DNA from: Cellulosilyticum ruminicola JCM 14822
GTDB taxonomy: Bacteria; Bacillota; Clostridia; Lachnospirales; Cellulosilyticaceae
DNA length: 39,463 nucleotides
Direction of reading: 5' to 3'
Assembly: GCF_001311925.1 (NCBI RefSeq)
Contig: NZ_BBCG01000032.1
Coordinates: 1 to 39,463 of the forward strand
The notes below the pieces were generated by a model. It was given only the letters and a program-made list of their open reading frames with translations. It was not told the origin of the DNA and ran no database searches. How positions within the stretch are numbered: position 1 is the stretch's first letter; every line of letters starts with the position of its first letter. Made by a program: the position numbers and the translations under genes. Below are positions 19,701 through 29,348 of this stretch, piece after piece.

Positions 19701-20280
19701 CATGGACCTTTTAAATCTAAAAGATATGCAATACGACTTGATATAATAGCCTCAATATTTCCTGCTCCTGCTAAAACTGCCATTTCTGGTTCAATTTCTT
19801 TAACATACTCATAATAATTAGTTGGATGAGGACGACCTATAAAAACTGCTGTTTTACTTCCCTTTAATGATTTTTCACTATACCCAGCATCTTCAAAAGC
19901 ATGCTGGGCTGTTTGTAAAAATATCCTCTGTAACGGATCCATTAAACTAGCTTCTTTAACAGACATTCTAAAAAATTTTAAATCAAACTCATCAATCGAT
20001 TCTAACAAAGCTGCTTCCTTAAAATAATACTTGCTAGAATCAATTCCCTTAAACGCTAACATCTTTGTAATATCAGCTTTTCTTTTTGGACAAGGATATC
20101 CTACACAATCTCTTTTATTCACCAATACCTGGTATAATTCTTCTAAATTATTTGCATAAGGGAGTTTTAATGCCACGCCAATAATGGCAATGTCATCTTG
20201 AATATCTTTAGTTTGAACTAATTGGTATATTGAGTTTTATCTTTCTGAGCATTATTAAAAGCATCTAGCAAACCACTCAT
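16754..20280 (-). CDS. AT-less PKS: KS-ACP-aminotransferase (mycosubtilin MycA-like)
   Basis: A type I PKS module that should extend an acyl chain by two carbons and convert the beta-keto group to a beta-amine. The ketosynthase keeps DTACSSG (active Cys), EAHGTGT and NYGHLDSASG (both His). A post-KS linker ending LPSYPYEKTRCW follows, with no acyltransferase, so malonate must be loaded in trans. Then come an ACP (LGIDSILIIQLKQE), a ~150-aa charged linker and a PLP class III aminotransferase with GFCNSGTEA, FDEVITGFR and the Schiff-base Lys in AYGKIIGGG. KS-ACP-AMT followed by C is the arrangement that makes beta-amino acids in iturin-type synthetases. The true start is the ATG at 20280 (GTAGGTGA upstream): it reads MSGLLDAFNNAQKDK and loses frame at the A4 run 20235-20238, whereas IAIIGVALKLPY lies in the KS frame. 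The frame then breaks again near 16759. Confidence 0.9.
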
Positions 20281-20289
20281 ATATGTCAC

Positions 20290-23200
20290 CTACTTACACA
20301 AAATATTATTTAAAAATCGAGCATAAATACTTATTAAGTCTTGTAGTTTTTCTCCATTTAGCAATTCATTATTAAATGAAACCTCAAATTCTCCTACATT
20401 ATCATCTAGTGTTACAACTAAATCATATGGTATATTCTTTTCTACGCTTACTGCCCCTGTATCATTCATTGATATAAATACATTTGCACATCCATCATGT
20501 TTTTTCTTAGCAACTTGTAAATAATCTTTACTATTATAGAGTCTTGATTCTACAGGTTCTTTTATTTGTCTATGAATGCCTTCGAATAAATCATTCATTT
20601 CTTTATAATCTTCGTAATTAACATCTAAACAATATCTATCACAATTACCTTTTTTAAGTGGCATATTTAAGGTGATTTGTTTTTCACCTGTTATTTGTGA
20701 AAGTGTAAACCCTAATAATGCAATGTAAATTTCTTCTACAACTAATTTATGCTTATCAATAATGCTCATAACATCTTGATTTCTTAATTCTGGTTTTAAA
20801 AATCTATAACTATTGGCTTTTCTTATATTATTCGTAACGTTAAAGTACTCTTCTGCAAACTGTACGCCAAATGACATCTGTTCTAATTTTTCTACTGTTT
20901 CTTGACTCTTGATATAACTAGCCAACTCACTAATCGTTTTGTATTTAAAGAAATCTGTTATTTTCATAAAATTATAAGTTTTATTTAGTTGTTGATGCAT
21001 CTTCATTAATAAAAATGAATTACCACCTAAATCAAAGAAATTATCATCTAACTGTATATTCGTTATTCCTAAATATTGTGTCCAAACTTCATAAATCTCT
21101 TGTTCTGTTTGACTCATCAATTCTAGATTAACTTCTTCTTTAACTTCTGTAAACTGTGTAGGCATTGGTAAGCTCTCGGTATCTAATTTCCCACTTGCAG
21201 CAATTGGGAAACTCTCTATTTGTACAAAATAAGATGGTATCATATACTCAGGAAGCTGTGTTTTTAAGCTTTTTTTAATGACTTCTTCATCTATTATTGA
21301 ATCGCTTAAAATATATGCACATAAAAATTGATCTTCACTGCCTCTTTCTTTAATTACAACTGCTACATTTTTAACATCTTTACATTCTAAAATTTGACGT
21401 TCAATTTCTTCAATCTCAATACGATATCCTCTTAATTTTATTTGTTTATCTTTTCTTCCTACATATTCAAGTTTACCGTCCTCTAAATAAATTCCTAAAT
21501 CACCTGTTTTATAAAGTGTTGAATTAGATAAACTAAGCACAAAACATTTCTTATTCATTTCAGAATTATTTAAATAGCCTGGCGAAACCCCAACCCCATC
21601 AATATAAATTTCTCCAATTACATTTGGTGGGCATACATTTCCTTGTTCATCTAAAAGATAAACCGTCATATTTTGGATTGCCTCACCGATTGGTACTGCA
21701 ACTCTATCATTTTCACTAGGATCATATTTATGGATCATACATCCTACAACAGTTTCAGTCGGTCCATACTCATTAAAAATTTCAACCTCGCCATTAAATT
21801 TATCATAAATTTTTTGTGCTAATTCAGTTGTTAATTGTTCCCCACCAACAATAATCTTTTTAATTGAACTATTAGAACAATCTAAATCTAAAAGTAGTCT
21901 TAAATGAGTTGGTGTAACCTTTATGATAGTGCTAATATTTTCTTCTACTATTCTGTTTAATACATCCATTTCTTTAGGGTAAACAACTACTGTATTTGAA
22001 CTAATTAATGGTGTAAAAATAGATGTTACAGTTAAGTCAAATGCTACTGATGAATAGAATGGGAAATATACATGTTCATCTTCAAAGTATTGTTTAATAG
22101 CCCATTCAATATAGTTAACAACACCTTTTTGCTTAATTAAACATCCTTTAGGATTACCTGTTGTACCTGATGTATAAATAATATAAATAATATCTTCTGA
22201 ATTCCCTACTTCTATAAAATCTTTAGGTGCTATTTCATAAAAATCAGCTGCATTAACATTTGCACAAACTACTTCATCTGGTAATTCAATTGAAATATTT
22301 TCTTGTACTAATACAACACGCGTATTACTATCTTGTATCATAAATCTAATACGTGCCTCAGGTAATGTTGGATCAATTGGTAAATATGTTGCACCTACTT
22401 TTAATATACCTAAAATACTAATAATAAACTGTTCACACTGTGGCATCATTACAGCTACAACATCACCTTTTTTAACATTTAATTTTTCTAACTGTGCTGC
22501 CACCTTATCTGATAACACCTTTAATTCTTTATACGTAATTTCTTTTTTACCACTTTGTATCGCTATATTATCAGGTGTTTTTAGTACACATTTTTCAAAT
22601 AATGCTTGTATTGTCTGATTCTCAGAAAAGACTACTTGATTACTATTATTTTGTTTTATAGCTTGTTCTTCTTCTGTAGTTAATAAACTAATTTCCTTAA
22701 CTTGATCTATTCCTTCTAAGAAACAATTAATTATTCTTTCATAGTAGTGAGCCATTCTTTCCACAGTTGTAGCTTTATATAATTTAGTACAGTATTCAAA
22801 TTCAAAAACAAAATCTGACTCTTCTTGTTTAACAAATAATGTAAAGTCAAATTTAGAAGTATGGCGTAAGTATTCATAAGGTTTAACCGTAATACCAGGT
22901 AATTTAATTTCATCATCCATTCCAACTTCATAAGAGAACATTGTATCAAATAATGGATTTCTATTTGTATTTCGTTCAATATTTAATTCATCAATTAAAT
23001 CTTCAAATTGATATTCTTGATTTTGAATAGCCCCTAATACTTTATTCTTAACATTATTAATTAAAGAAGTAATACTTGCACTTGGATCAATATTAATGTG
23101 AATAGGTAATGTATTTGCAAACATTCCTACAATATTTTCTACGTCAGGATGTGTTCTACCTGATGTAACGGTACCTACTACTAAATCATTTTGCCCTGAT

Positions 23201-26200
23201 AATTTATTGAGCATAACAAAATATGCAGACATAAGTACCATATATAATGTTGCATCATTACTTAATGCCATTTCATTAAGTAATTGTATCTTTTCTTTAT
23301 TAACTTTAAACCTTATTCTTTCTCCTTCAAAGTTTTGAATTTCAGGACGTTTAAAGTCTGTTACCATATTTAATTCAGGAACACCATTTTCAAAGTCATT
23401 TAACCAATATTGTCTTTCATTAGTTAAACTCTCTTTCTTATCTATTTGCCATATTGTATAATCCTTATATGTTACTTCAACCTTTTCAAGTTGTTGTCCA
23501 TTATATAACTCAAACAATTCTTTTACTAAGACTTGTGTTGAAACAGCATCTGCTATAATATGATGTAAATCAACTAACAGCATATATCTTTCTACTTCTA
23601 ATTCAACAACGCCTATACGCATTAATGGCAATTTACTTAAATCGAAAGGTTTAGTAAATTGAGTAATTATATCCTCAATCTGATCTTGTGTAGCTTTGAA
23701 ATATTCAATATTAAATAAATAATCATCTAATACTTTTTGCCCCAATTGTCCATCTTTAAATAAGAATATTGTATGTAAACTTTCATGACGATCTACTAAT
23801 TTTTTAAAACTTTCTTCAAGTAATTCTTTATTAAGTTTCCCTGTTAAATTGTACATAGCACTCATATTATATGCTGTACTTGATTTATCTAAAGTTTGTA
23901 AGAAATATAATCTTCTTTGAGCAGATGATAATGGGTATTGCTCTTGTACTGTAACTTTATTAATCTTAGAAACATTATTTTGTTTTTGAACACTTATATA
24001 TTCAGCAAGTTTTCTAATGGTTGCTACTTCGAAGAAATCCATAATTGAAACTTTAACTTGTAATGCTTTATAAATTTTAGAAGTTAATATTGTTACCTTT
24101 AATGAATGTCCTCCTAATTCAAAGAAATCTGCTGTTACACTAATTTGTTTTGAATCTAAAGCTAATACTTCTGCCCAAATTACTGCTAACTGCTCTTCTA
24201 TTTCATTTTCAGGAGCTACATATTCCTCTTGATTATAATTTCTTAATGCTAAAAGTGCTGATTCATCTACTTTTCCATTAGGAGTCATTGGAACAGTATC
24301 TATACTAATAAAGCTACTAGGTATCATATACTCTGGTAACGCTTTTGCCATAAATGCCTTTAATTCATTAATCTTAATTTCTTTATCTGCTACAAAGTAT
24401 GCAACTAAGCTATTATCAGCTTCATTTCCTCCTTTAACTAAAACAATTACTTGAGAAATGTCATCATACTCTAAAATTTTCTGTTCTATTTCACCAATCT
24501 CTAAACGTGATCCACGTACTTTTACTTGCTTATCTCTTCGTCCTAAAAATTCTAATGTGCCATCAGCTAACCAACGTCCATAATCTCCTGTCTTATATAT
24601 TTTTTCTCCTTCAAGATATGGATTAGCAATAAAATTAGCTTTGGTTAAATCTTCTTTATTAAGATATCCACGTGCAATTCCTGCACCACCTACATAAATT
24701 TCACCCGGTATACCTATTGGCTGAAGCTCATTCCATTTATTGAAAATATATACATTAGAATAATCGATCGGTTTACCAATTGGCAAAGTGTTTTTATAAG
24801 TTTTTTCAACTAATAAACTTGTAGAGAAAGTCGTATTTTCTGTAGGTCCATACATATGACAGATTTTCAAGTCTGTACATTCATTACGTAAATCATTTAA
24901 ATATTTTGGTCTTACTAAATCTCCACCTATTAGGAAATATCTTAGCTTTTTAAATACCTCTATATTACATGCATACACTTGATTAAATAACTGTGGTATT
25001 AAATGTAATATTGTAATTTTATTTTGTTGAATATATTCTCCTAATTTAAATGGATCTAGTACAACTTGTCTATCAACTAAATGAAGTGTTAAACCATTTA
25101 ATAAAGGTCCCCAAACTTCAAAGGTAGAAATATCAAATATGAATGCACCAGTCATTAATAAGTTATCTGATTCTCGTAAATCAATAAAACTTGTGTTCTT
25201 TACAAGACTAGTGATTCCTCGGTGTTCAATCAATACTCCTTTGGGTTTGCCCGTTGAACCTGATGTATATAAAACATATGCTAAATCTCTTTCATCAGAT
25301 TTCAAAGATTCTACTAAACTTTCTGAGACTTCACTATTAAGGGCTCCTCTTATATCCACAAATTCTCCCTTATACTCTATTTCTTTAAAGCTTCCGCTCA
25401 ATTCACCATCATAAAGTATAACCTTAACCTGAGAATCTTCAATCATATACTGAATACGATCAATAGGATAATCGATATCTAATGGTAGATATACTCCACC
25501 TGCTTTAAGAATAGCTATTAAGGCTACTATTGTTTCAGGCACAGGCTTGGCAACTATGCCCACTATATCCCCTTTTTTAATCCCTTTATCTATTAAAAGA
25601 CTTACTAATTGATTTGCTTTTTTATTTAACTCTTGATATGTTAAACTTACACCATTACTAATTAATGCCACTTTTTCTAGTGACTTATTCACTTGCTCTT
25701 CAAATCTTTCTTGAACAGAACCAAACTTCTTATCAGCTGGTATATCTTTATTAAATTGACTTAAAATCTGTTGTTTCTCTTTTTCAGTAATAACTTTATA
25801 ATCTTTTAACCTTTGCCCACTATTATTTAAAATTTGTGAAAGAATATTCATATAACGTTGTAATAATTGTTGTATAGTTGTCTTGTAAAATACGCAACTA
25901 TTATAAGTAACCTCTACTTTTAATTGTTCACTCTCTGTTTGAATCTTAAAAATGAAGTTTGTTCCATTTTCTGTAAAAAGTTTTTTTAAATCAGTTGCTT
26001 GGTGAACTGATTCTATTTCAAAAAATATATTAAAAAGATTATTTTTCTCTGATCCATTAATCGTATTAATTACCTTTTTAACTGGATAAAAATTGTTTTT
26101 GTAACCATTTACTATTAATGTTTTTACTTCGTTTAATAGTTCTTTAAAGTTTTTATTATCATCTAATTCATTTTTTACAATTATAGGATAATCATATTTT

Positions 26201-26481
26201 TGTTGTTTCAATGCAGGTAATGCAGTATAAACTTTATTATTTCCAGTAAATTTATATCTCATTATGTTAAATGCACTTAACATAAATACAAGTACTGCAT
26301 AAGCATCCTTCTTACAAATTTTATTTATCTTTTCACTAACTTCATTATTAACTATACATACTTCTTTTTCACACTTTACTTCTTTTGTTTGTGGTAAATC
26401 AGATAAAAAATCATAATTTACACTATCATCTGATAATTGTTCTAACCAATAAGTCTTTGCAATTAAAAATTTATCTTCCAT
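20290..26481 (-). CDS. NRPS: half-C, A, PCP, C, A(Asn), PCP, half-C
   Basis: A 2063-aa bimodular synthetase, unbroken. Residues 1-235 resemble only the C-terminal lobe of a condensation domain (no HHxxxDG). A1 (about 255-760) has LYTSGSTGKPKG and YGPTEN; its specificity residues read by eye as D-I-F-H-L-G-M-T-F plus Lys, which I do not recognise. PCP1 has FFELGGHSLKV. The full C domain (about 865-1290) carries HHIIADA, with Ala replacing the usual Gly. A2 (about 1310-1800) reads D-L-T-K-I-G-E-V-G plus Lys, the asparagine code. PCP2 has FFDLGGNSFLL. The last ~180 residues again look like a half C domain (LLGFTLSQITGEKQITLNMP, then a final helix). There is no thioesterase. The start has AGAGGGGTAAAGG upstream, 14 bases after the U32 stop. 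Confidence 0.93.
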   Translation of the reverse strand: MEDKFLIAKTYWLEQLSDDSVNYDFLSDLPQTKEVKCEKEVCIVNNEVSEKINKICKKDAYAVLVFMLSAFNIMRYKFTGNNKVYTALPALKQQKYDYPIIVKNELDDNKNFKELLNEVKTLIVNGYKNNFYPVKKVINTINGSEKNNLFNIFFEIESVHQATDLKKLFTENGTNFIFKIQTESEQLKVEVTYNSCVFYKTTIQQLLQRYMNILSQILNNSGQRLKDYKVITEKEKQQILSQFNKDIPADKKFGSVQERFEEQVNKSLEKVALISNGVSLTYQELNKKANQLVSLLIDKGIKKGDIVGIVAKPVPETIVALIAILKAGGVYLPLDIDYPIDRIQYMIEDSQVKVILYDGELSGSFKEIEYKGEFVDIRGALNSEVSESLVESLKSDERDLAYVLYTSGSTGKPKGVLIEHRGITSLVKNTSFIDLRESDNLLMTGAFIFDISTFEVWGPLLNGLTLHLVDRQVVLDPFKLGEYIQQNKITILHLIPQLFNQVYACNIEVFKKLRYFLIGGDLVRPKYLNDLRNECTDLKICHMYGPTENTTFSTSLLVEKTYKNTLPIGKPIDYSNVYIFNKWNELQPIGIPGEIYVGGAGIARGYLNKEDLTKANFIANPYLEGEKIYKTGDYGRWLADGTLEFLGRRDKQVKVRGSRLEIGEIEQKILEYDDISQVIVLVKGGNEADNSLVAYFVADKEIKINELKAFMAKALPEYMIPSSFISIDTVPMTPNGKVDESALLALRNYNQEEYVAPENEIEEQLAVIWAEVLALDSKQISVTADFFELGGHSLKVTILTSKIYKALQVKVSIMDFFEVATIRKLAEYISVQKQNNVSKINKVTVQEQYPLSSAQRRLYFLQTLDKSSTAYNMSAMYNLTGKLNKELLEESFKKLVDRHESLHTIFLFKDGQLGQKVLDDYLFNIEYFKATQDQIEDIITQFTKPFDLSKLPLMRIGVVELEVERYMLLVDLHHIIADAVSTQVLVKELFELYNGQQLEKVEVTYKDYTIWQIDKKESLTNERQYWLNDFENGVPELNMVTDFKRPEIQNFEGERIRFKVNKEKIQLLNEMALSNDATLYMVLMSAYFVMLNKLSGQNDLVVGTVTSGRTHPDVENIVGMFANTLPIHINIDPSASITSLINNVKNKVLGAIQNQEYQFEDLIDELNIERNTNRNPLFDTMFSYEVGMDDEIKLPGITVKPYEYLRHTSKFDFTLFVKQEESDFVFEFEYCTKLYKATTVERMAHYYERIINCFLEGIDQVKEISLLTTEEEQAIKQNNSNQVVFSENQTIQALFEKCVLKTPDNIAIQSGKKEITYKELKVLSDKVAAQLEKLNVKKGDVVAVMMPQCEQFIISILGILKVGATYLPIDPTLPEARIRFMIQDSNTRVVLVQENISIELPDEVVCANVNAADFYEIAPKDFIEVGNSEDIIYIIYTSGTTGNPKGCLIKQKGVVNYIEWAIKQYFEDEHVYFPFYSSVAFDLTVTSIFTPLISSNTVVVYPKEMDVLNRIVEENISTIIKVTPTHLRLLLDLDCSNSSIKKIIVGGEQLTTELAQKIYDKFNGEVEIFNEYGPTETVVGCMIHKYDPSENDRVAVPIGEAIQNMTVYLLDEQGNVCPPNVIGEIYIDGVGVSPGYLNNSEMNKKCFVLSLSNSTLYKTGDLGIYLEDGKLEYVGRKDKQIKLRGYRIEIEEIERQILECKDVKNVAVVIKERGSEDQFLCAYILSDSIIDEEVIKKSLKTQLPEYMIPSYFVQIESFPIAASGKLDTESLPMPTQFTEVKEEVNLELMSQTEQEIYEVWTQYLGITNIQLDDNFFDLGGNSFLLMKMHQQLNKTYNFMKITDFFKYKTISELASYIKSQETVEKLEQMSFGVQFAEEYFNVTNNIRKANSYRFLKPELRNQDVMSIIDKHKLVVEEIYIALLGFTLSQITGEKQITLNMPLKKGNCDRYCLDVNYEDYKEMNDLFEGIHRQIKEPVESRLYNSKDYLQVAKKKHDGCANVFISMNDTGAVSVEKNIPYDLVVTLDDNVGEFEVSFNNELLNGEKLQDLISIYARFLNNILCK

Positions 26482-26495
26482 TAACCTTTACCCCT

Positions 26496-27662
26496 CTATA
26501 AGTCAAATTCTATGTCTAATTGTGCATCCTTATCTTTTTGGTCTTCATTTATATCTTTTCTAAGTTCTACTGTAAATTTATCAAATTCATTATAAAAATC
26601 TTTAGCATATTGAATAACTTCTTCTGCCTTTTTATAATCAATAACTTTTTCAGAGAAGTTATCACAATACTTACATTTCTCACAGTCATGTGCACAGAAA
26701 TCATCTTTTTCTACAAAAGGTTTTATAAATCCTTCTAACTTTTTATTATCTAAATAAATTTTAAATTTATTTATATCATGGAACATATTAATTAAGTCAA
26801 ATACATCTCCATCAAAGTCTTGGTTACAATAAGCTCGAACTGTTTTTACCGGATCAGCTTCTGGTCTATGTACTAATTGTCTTCCTTGTAATTTAAAATA
26901 GTTAATCCCAATATTTGTATAATATTTTAAGTCTTCTGGTCTAATCCAACTCATTCTTAATAAATTACTTATTCTTTGATATCTTTGTAATACACAACGA
27001 TGTTCATAGTAATTTACACTGGTATTGCCACATTGATTAATTGAGTCCGTTGCAATTTCGTTATAATGGAACATTCTGTATACACAGTCTTTATAACAAA
27101 TTGGGTTAACTATAATTTCTACATTTCCATAGAAATGTCTCGCGATTCCTTTTAGTTGTCCAAAGTCACGATTTATAGATTCATCAACAACAACTCTTTT
27201 AACACTTTTATTTTTTAATTCTTTTGCCTTATTAGGATTAAATACCTGGCATAATGTAGATGTTACAATGTTAAATTCATATGGCATTGATTGTATAATC
27301 TCTATCATAGTAGGTAATGCGACTGTTATTGTTCTTACACCTATTTCATAGAGCTTTGCTAAAAAGGCTTTAATCTCTTGAATTCCTTCTGGTGTAAATT
27401 CTTTATTATTAAGATGTGGTGAATTCATTGTGTAATTAAAATCAATACCTTTTTCTTTAGAATATGCTACATATTCTTGTAAGTCATATATATCTATTTT
27501 TTGTAAATCATGCTCCGCTCTTCCTGATTGTATAATATTGTTAATTGTGATATTTCCGTAAGTTTCTATAATCTTTGAGTCTTTATATTCTTCATTAATA
27601 GCTGCATATTTATCAATTGTTTCTTTCTTAAAATCTGCTGGCATACAAAAGTAATTCATCAT
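26496..27662 (-). CDS. U32-family (UbiU/UbiV/RlhA-related) Fe-S protein, candidate O2-independent hydroxylase
   Basis: A 388-aa protein of the family historically called peptidase U32. Core motifs are FNYTMNSPHLNNKEFT, a TIM-barrel-like stretch (VVVDESINRDFGQLKGI) and VNPICYKDCVYRMFHYN. Cys189, Cys193, Cys211 and Cys223 sit where U32 proteins bind a 4Fe-4S cluster. A second cluster-like motif, C323-x3-C327-x2-C330-x2-C333, lies near the C-terminus. Characterised relatives (UbiU-UbiV, RlhA, TrhP) hydroxylate aromatic rings or RNA bases without oxygen, using prephenate as oxygen donor in the cases studied; none is a true peptidase in that clade. Being inside an NRPS operon, it is a candidate tailoring hydroxylase on an amino-acid building block or the peptide. 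AAGGGGAG precedes the double ATG; the longer upstream start overlaps the previous gene and has no site. Confidence 0.8.
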   Translation of the reverse strand: MMNYFCMPADFKKETIDKYAAINEEYKDSKIIETYGNITINNIIQSGRAEHDLQKIDIYDLQEYVAYSKEKGIDFNYTMNSPHLNNKEFTPEGIQEIKAFLAKLYEIGVRTITVALPTMIEIIQSMPYEFNIVTSTLCQVFNPNKAKELKNKSVKRVVVDESINRDFGQLKGIARHFYGNVEIIVNPICYKDCVYRMFHYNEIATDSINQCGNTSVNYYEHRCVLQRYQRISNLLRMSWIRPEDLKYYTNIGINYFKLQGRQLVHRPEADPVKTVRAYCNQDFDGDVFDLINMFHDINKFKIYLDNKKLEGFIKPFVEKDDFCAHDCEKCKYCDNFSEKVIDYKKAEEVIQYAKDFYNEFDKFTVELRKDINEDQKDKDAQLDIEFDL

Positions 27663-27678
27663 TTTAAATTCTCCCCTT

Positions 27679-29061
27679 CTAAAAGTCAAAATTAAGTTCT
27701 AAATCGTTAATATTAAACTCTTCTATCTCTTCTTTAAAATAAATTATGCTATCTACTGATTCCATTGAATTATGCACTAATTTCTTTAATATATTATACC
27801 AGTCGTCTATTAACCATTTTATCTCCACTTCTGATATCCTATCTAAATCATACTTAATATTTACGTGATACTCTTTAAATAGTTGTATCCCTACAGTAAT
27901 AGCACTACTTGTTTTTTCTTCAAAACTACTATACCCTACTACTTTTATCTTCTCATCTTCTAGCAATAGCATTTCATCAATAGGGTAATTTTCTATAATC
28001 AGTATCGTGTCGAAGATATGCGTGTTCTTATTGCAATTAATAGCCTTGCACACTTCATTTAGTGGTGTATGTACATAATCATTCCTTACTCTTAAACTTT
28101 CATTTATTTGTTGCAAAAGTTGCAGTGCAGTCTGATTCTTTTGTGTGTTAATTCTTAATGGAATAGTATTAATAAACATACCTATCACTTGATCTATTCC
28201 TAAAACTGGTATATTTCTTCCTGATACCACTGTTCCCAAAACAACATCTTCAATATTTAATTTCTTTTGTAAAGCAATTCCCCATGCTGTATAAAAAAGT
28301 GTTGCCAATGTCATCTCATGCTCTTTTGCAAACATATTCATTTCTTTAACTAATTCTTCCTCAAAAACGATACTATACATTCCTATATTTTGTATTTCTT
28401 TGTTATTAGAACTACTACTTAGTAAACTTTTTTTAATATCATATCCTTCTAAATACTTTTTCCAATAACAAGCATTATCTTTACTTCTATCTTGTACTAA
28501 ATACTTTAAAATAGGTTTTAGACTACTTTTAAATGGCCATTCATATGACCTTTCTTCTTTTAAAGTTTTACATACTGATAGCAATTCCTTTAATAAAATC
28601 CCATTACTCCAACCATCGTATAATATATGGTGATGTGTAATAATTAAATGATATACTCTTGTACTTGCTCTACAAATCACTAATCTTTGTGGCACATCTT
28701 TCAAATCAAATCCTTTTGCAATCTCATCCTTCTTTATTTTTTCTACAATTAATCCTAACTCTTTACCCTGATAATTGGATAAATCCTGAAAATTTATATT
28801 AGGCTTATATTCTTTCAGGATAATCTGTATTTCATTACTTAGTCCTTCCCATTTAAATACTGAGCGTAAAACTTCATTATGTTCAATAACTTGTTGCCAT
28901 GCTTCTACTATATCCTCTACTAACAAGTCTCCTTCTATTATAATTTCTACTTGTTCTGTATACTGATTATCAGCTTTGTTGGATAAGTAATGGAATAATA
29001 CCCCTTTCTGCATAGCTGTTAATGGAAGAATATCTTTTACATTTTCTTTTTCTACTTTCAT
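27679..29061 (-). CDS. stand-alone NRPS condensation domain (DCL-like)
   Basis: A 460-aa single condensation domain with the catalytic HHILYDG at residues 144-150. The N-terminus (ILPLTAMQKGVLFHYLS) and HHxxxDGWS form are typical of DCL domains, which accept a donor ending in a D-residue; that fits a synthetase whose first residue is D-Asn. The C-terminal portion has VVSGR and IGMFINTIP motifs and an acidic tail. No A or PCP domain is attached. The start overlaps the aminotransferase stop as ATGA, with AGGAGT seven bases upstream, so translation is coupled. It may supply condensation in trans for the half-C module of the next NRPS, or for the PCP whose C domain has lost its His residues. Confidence 0.9.
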   Translation of the reverse strand: MKVEKENVKDILPLTAMQKGVLFHYLSNKADNQYTEQVEIIIEGDLLVEDIVEAWQQVIEHNEVLRSVFKWEGLSNEIQIILKEYKPNINFQDLSNYQGKELGLIVEKIKKDEIAKGFDLKDVPQRLVICRASTRVYHLIITHHHILYDGWSNGILLKELLSVCKTLKEERSYEWPFKSSLKPILKYLVQDRSKDNACYWKKYLEGYDIKKSLLSSSSNNKEIQNIGMYSIVFEEELVKEMNMFAKEHEMTLATLFYTAWGIALQKKLNIEDVVLGTVVSGRNIPVLGIDQVIGMFINTIPLRINTQKNQTALQLLQQINESLRVRNDYVHTPLNEVCKAINCNKNTHIFDTILIIENYPIDEMLLLEDEKIKVVGYSSFEEKTSSAITVGIQLFKEYHVNIKYDLDRISEVEIKWLIDDWYNILKKLVHNSMESVDSIIYFKEEIEEFNINDLELNFDF

Positions 29062-29348
29062 AGCTTACTCCTAACAAAATTAGCTAATCTTGTAATCCCA
29101 TCATTTATCTGCTCTGGATTAATATTGCTAAAAGCTAAACGTACTTGTCGAGTCTCCTTTTTAGAATCCAAACTAAACATATACATTGGACAGACAATTA
29201 CACCATATTTTTCTACACATTCAAGTAATAACTCATCTGTCATCTTAAATGGTAATTCTAGTACTAAAAAGAAACCACCGCATGGTACTTGCCATCGCCA
29301 TCCTGTATCTATATTCTTTTCAAGCTCTTTTAATAATAAATCCCTACT
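29058..29348 (-). CDS. PLP aminotransferase, C-terminal part (frameshifted)
   Basis: C-terminal small domain of the aminotransferase whose first part is at 29330-30280. It reads SRDLLLKELEKN, CGGFFLVLELP and RLAFSNINPEQINDGITRLA, the last matching the conserved C-terminal substrate-binding Arg region of fold-type I enzymes. The two frames join at the T6 run 29348-29353 (A6 in mRNA): one more A would give QACKKSRDLLLKEL. Nothing here has its own start signal. Confidence 0.85.
   Translation of the reverse strand, partial: SRDLLLKELEKNIDTGWRWQVPCGGFFLVLELPFKMTDELLLECVEKYGVIVCPMYMFSLDSKKETRQVRLAFSNINPEQINDGITRLANFVRSKL

Noticed and set aside
20176-20176. GTG at 20176 as the start of the PKS gene
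   Set aside because: It falls inside the conserved KS motif IAIIGVALKLPY, and an upstream ATG at 20280 with a ribosome site reads into it after one frame change.
16754-20280. Calling the cluster an iturin/mycosubtilin cluster
   Set aside because: Only the KS-ACP-AMT-C segment matches. The acyl ligase domain, the seven-residue assembly and the terminal TE are missing, and the other genes differ.
25139-25414. Antisense ORFs opposite the NRPS genes, such as this 91-residue one
   Set aside because: They mirror conserved adenylation-domain codons on the other strand and have no start signals.
26496-27662. U32 protein as a collagenase-type peptidase
   Set aside because: The Cys pattern is that of Fe-S-binding members with hydroxylation roles; no peptidase catalytic residues are established for that clade.
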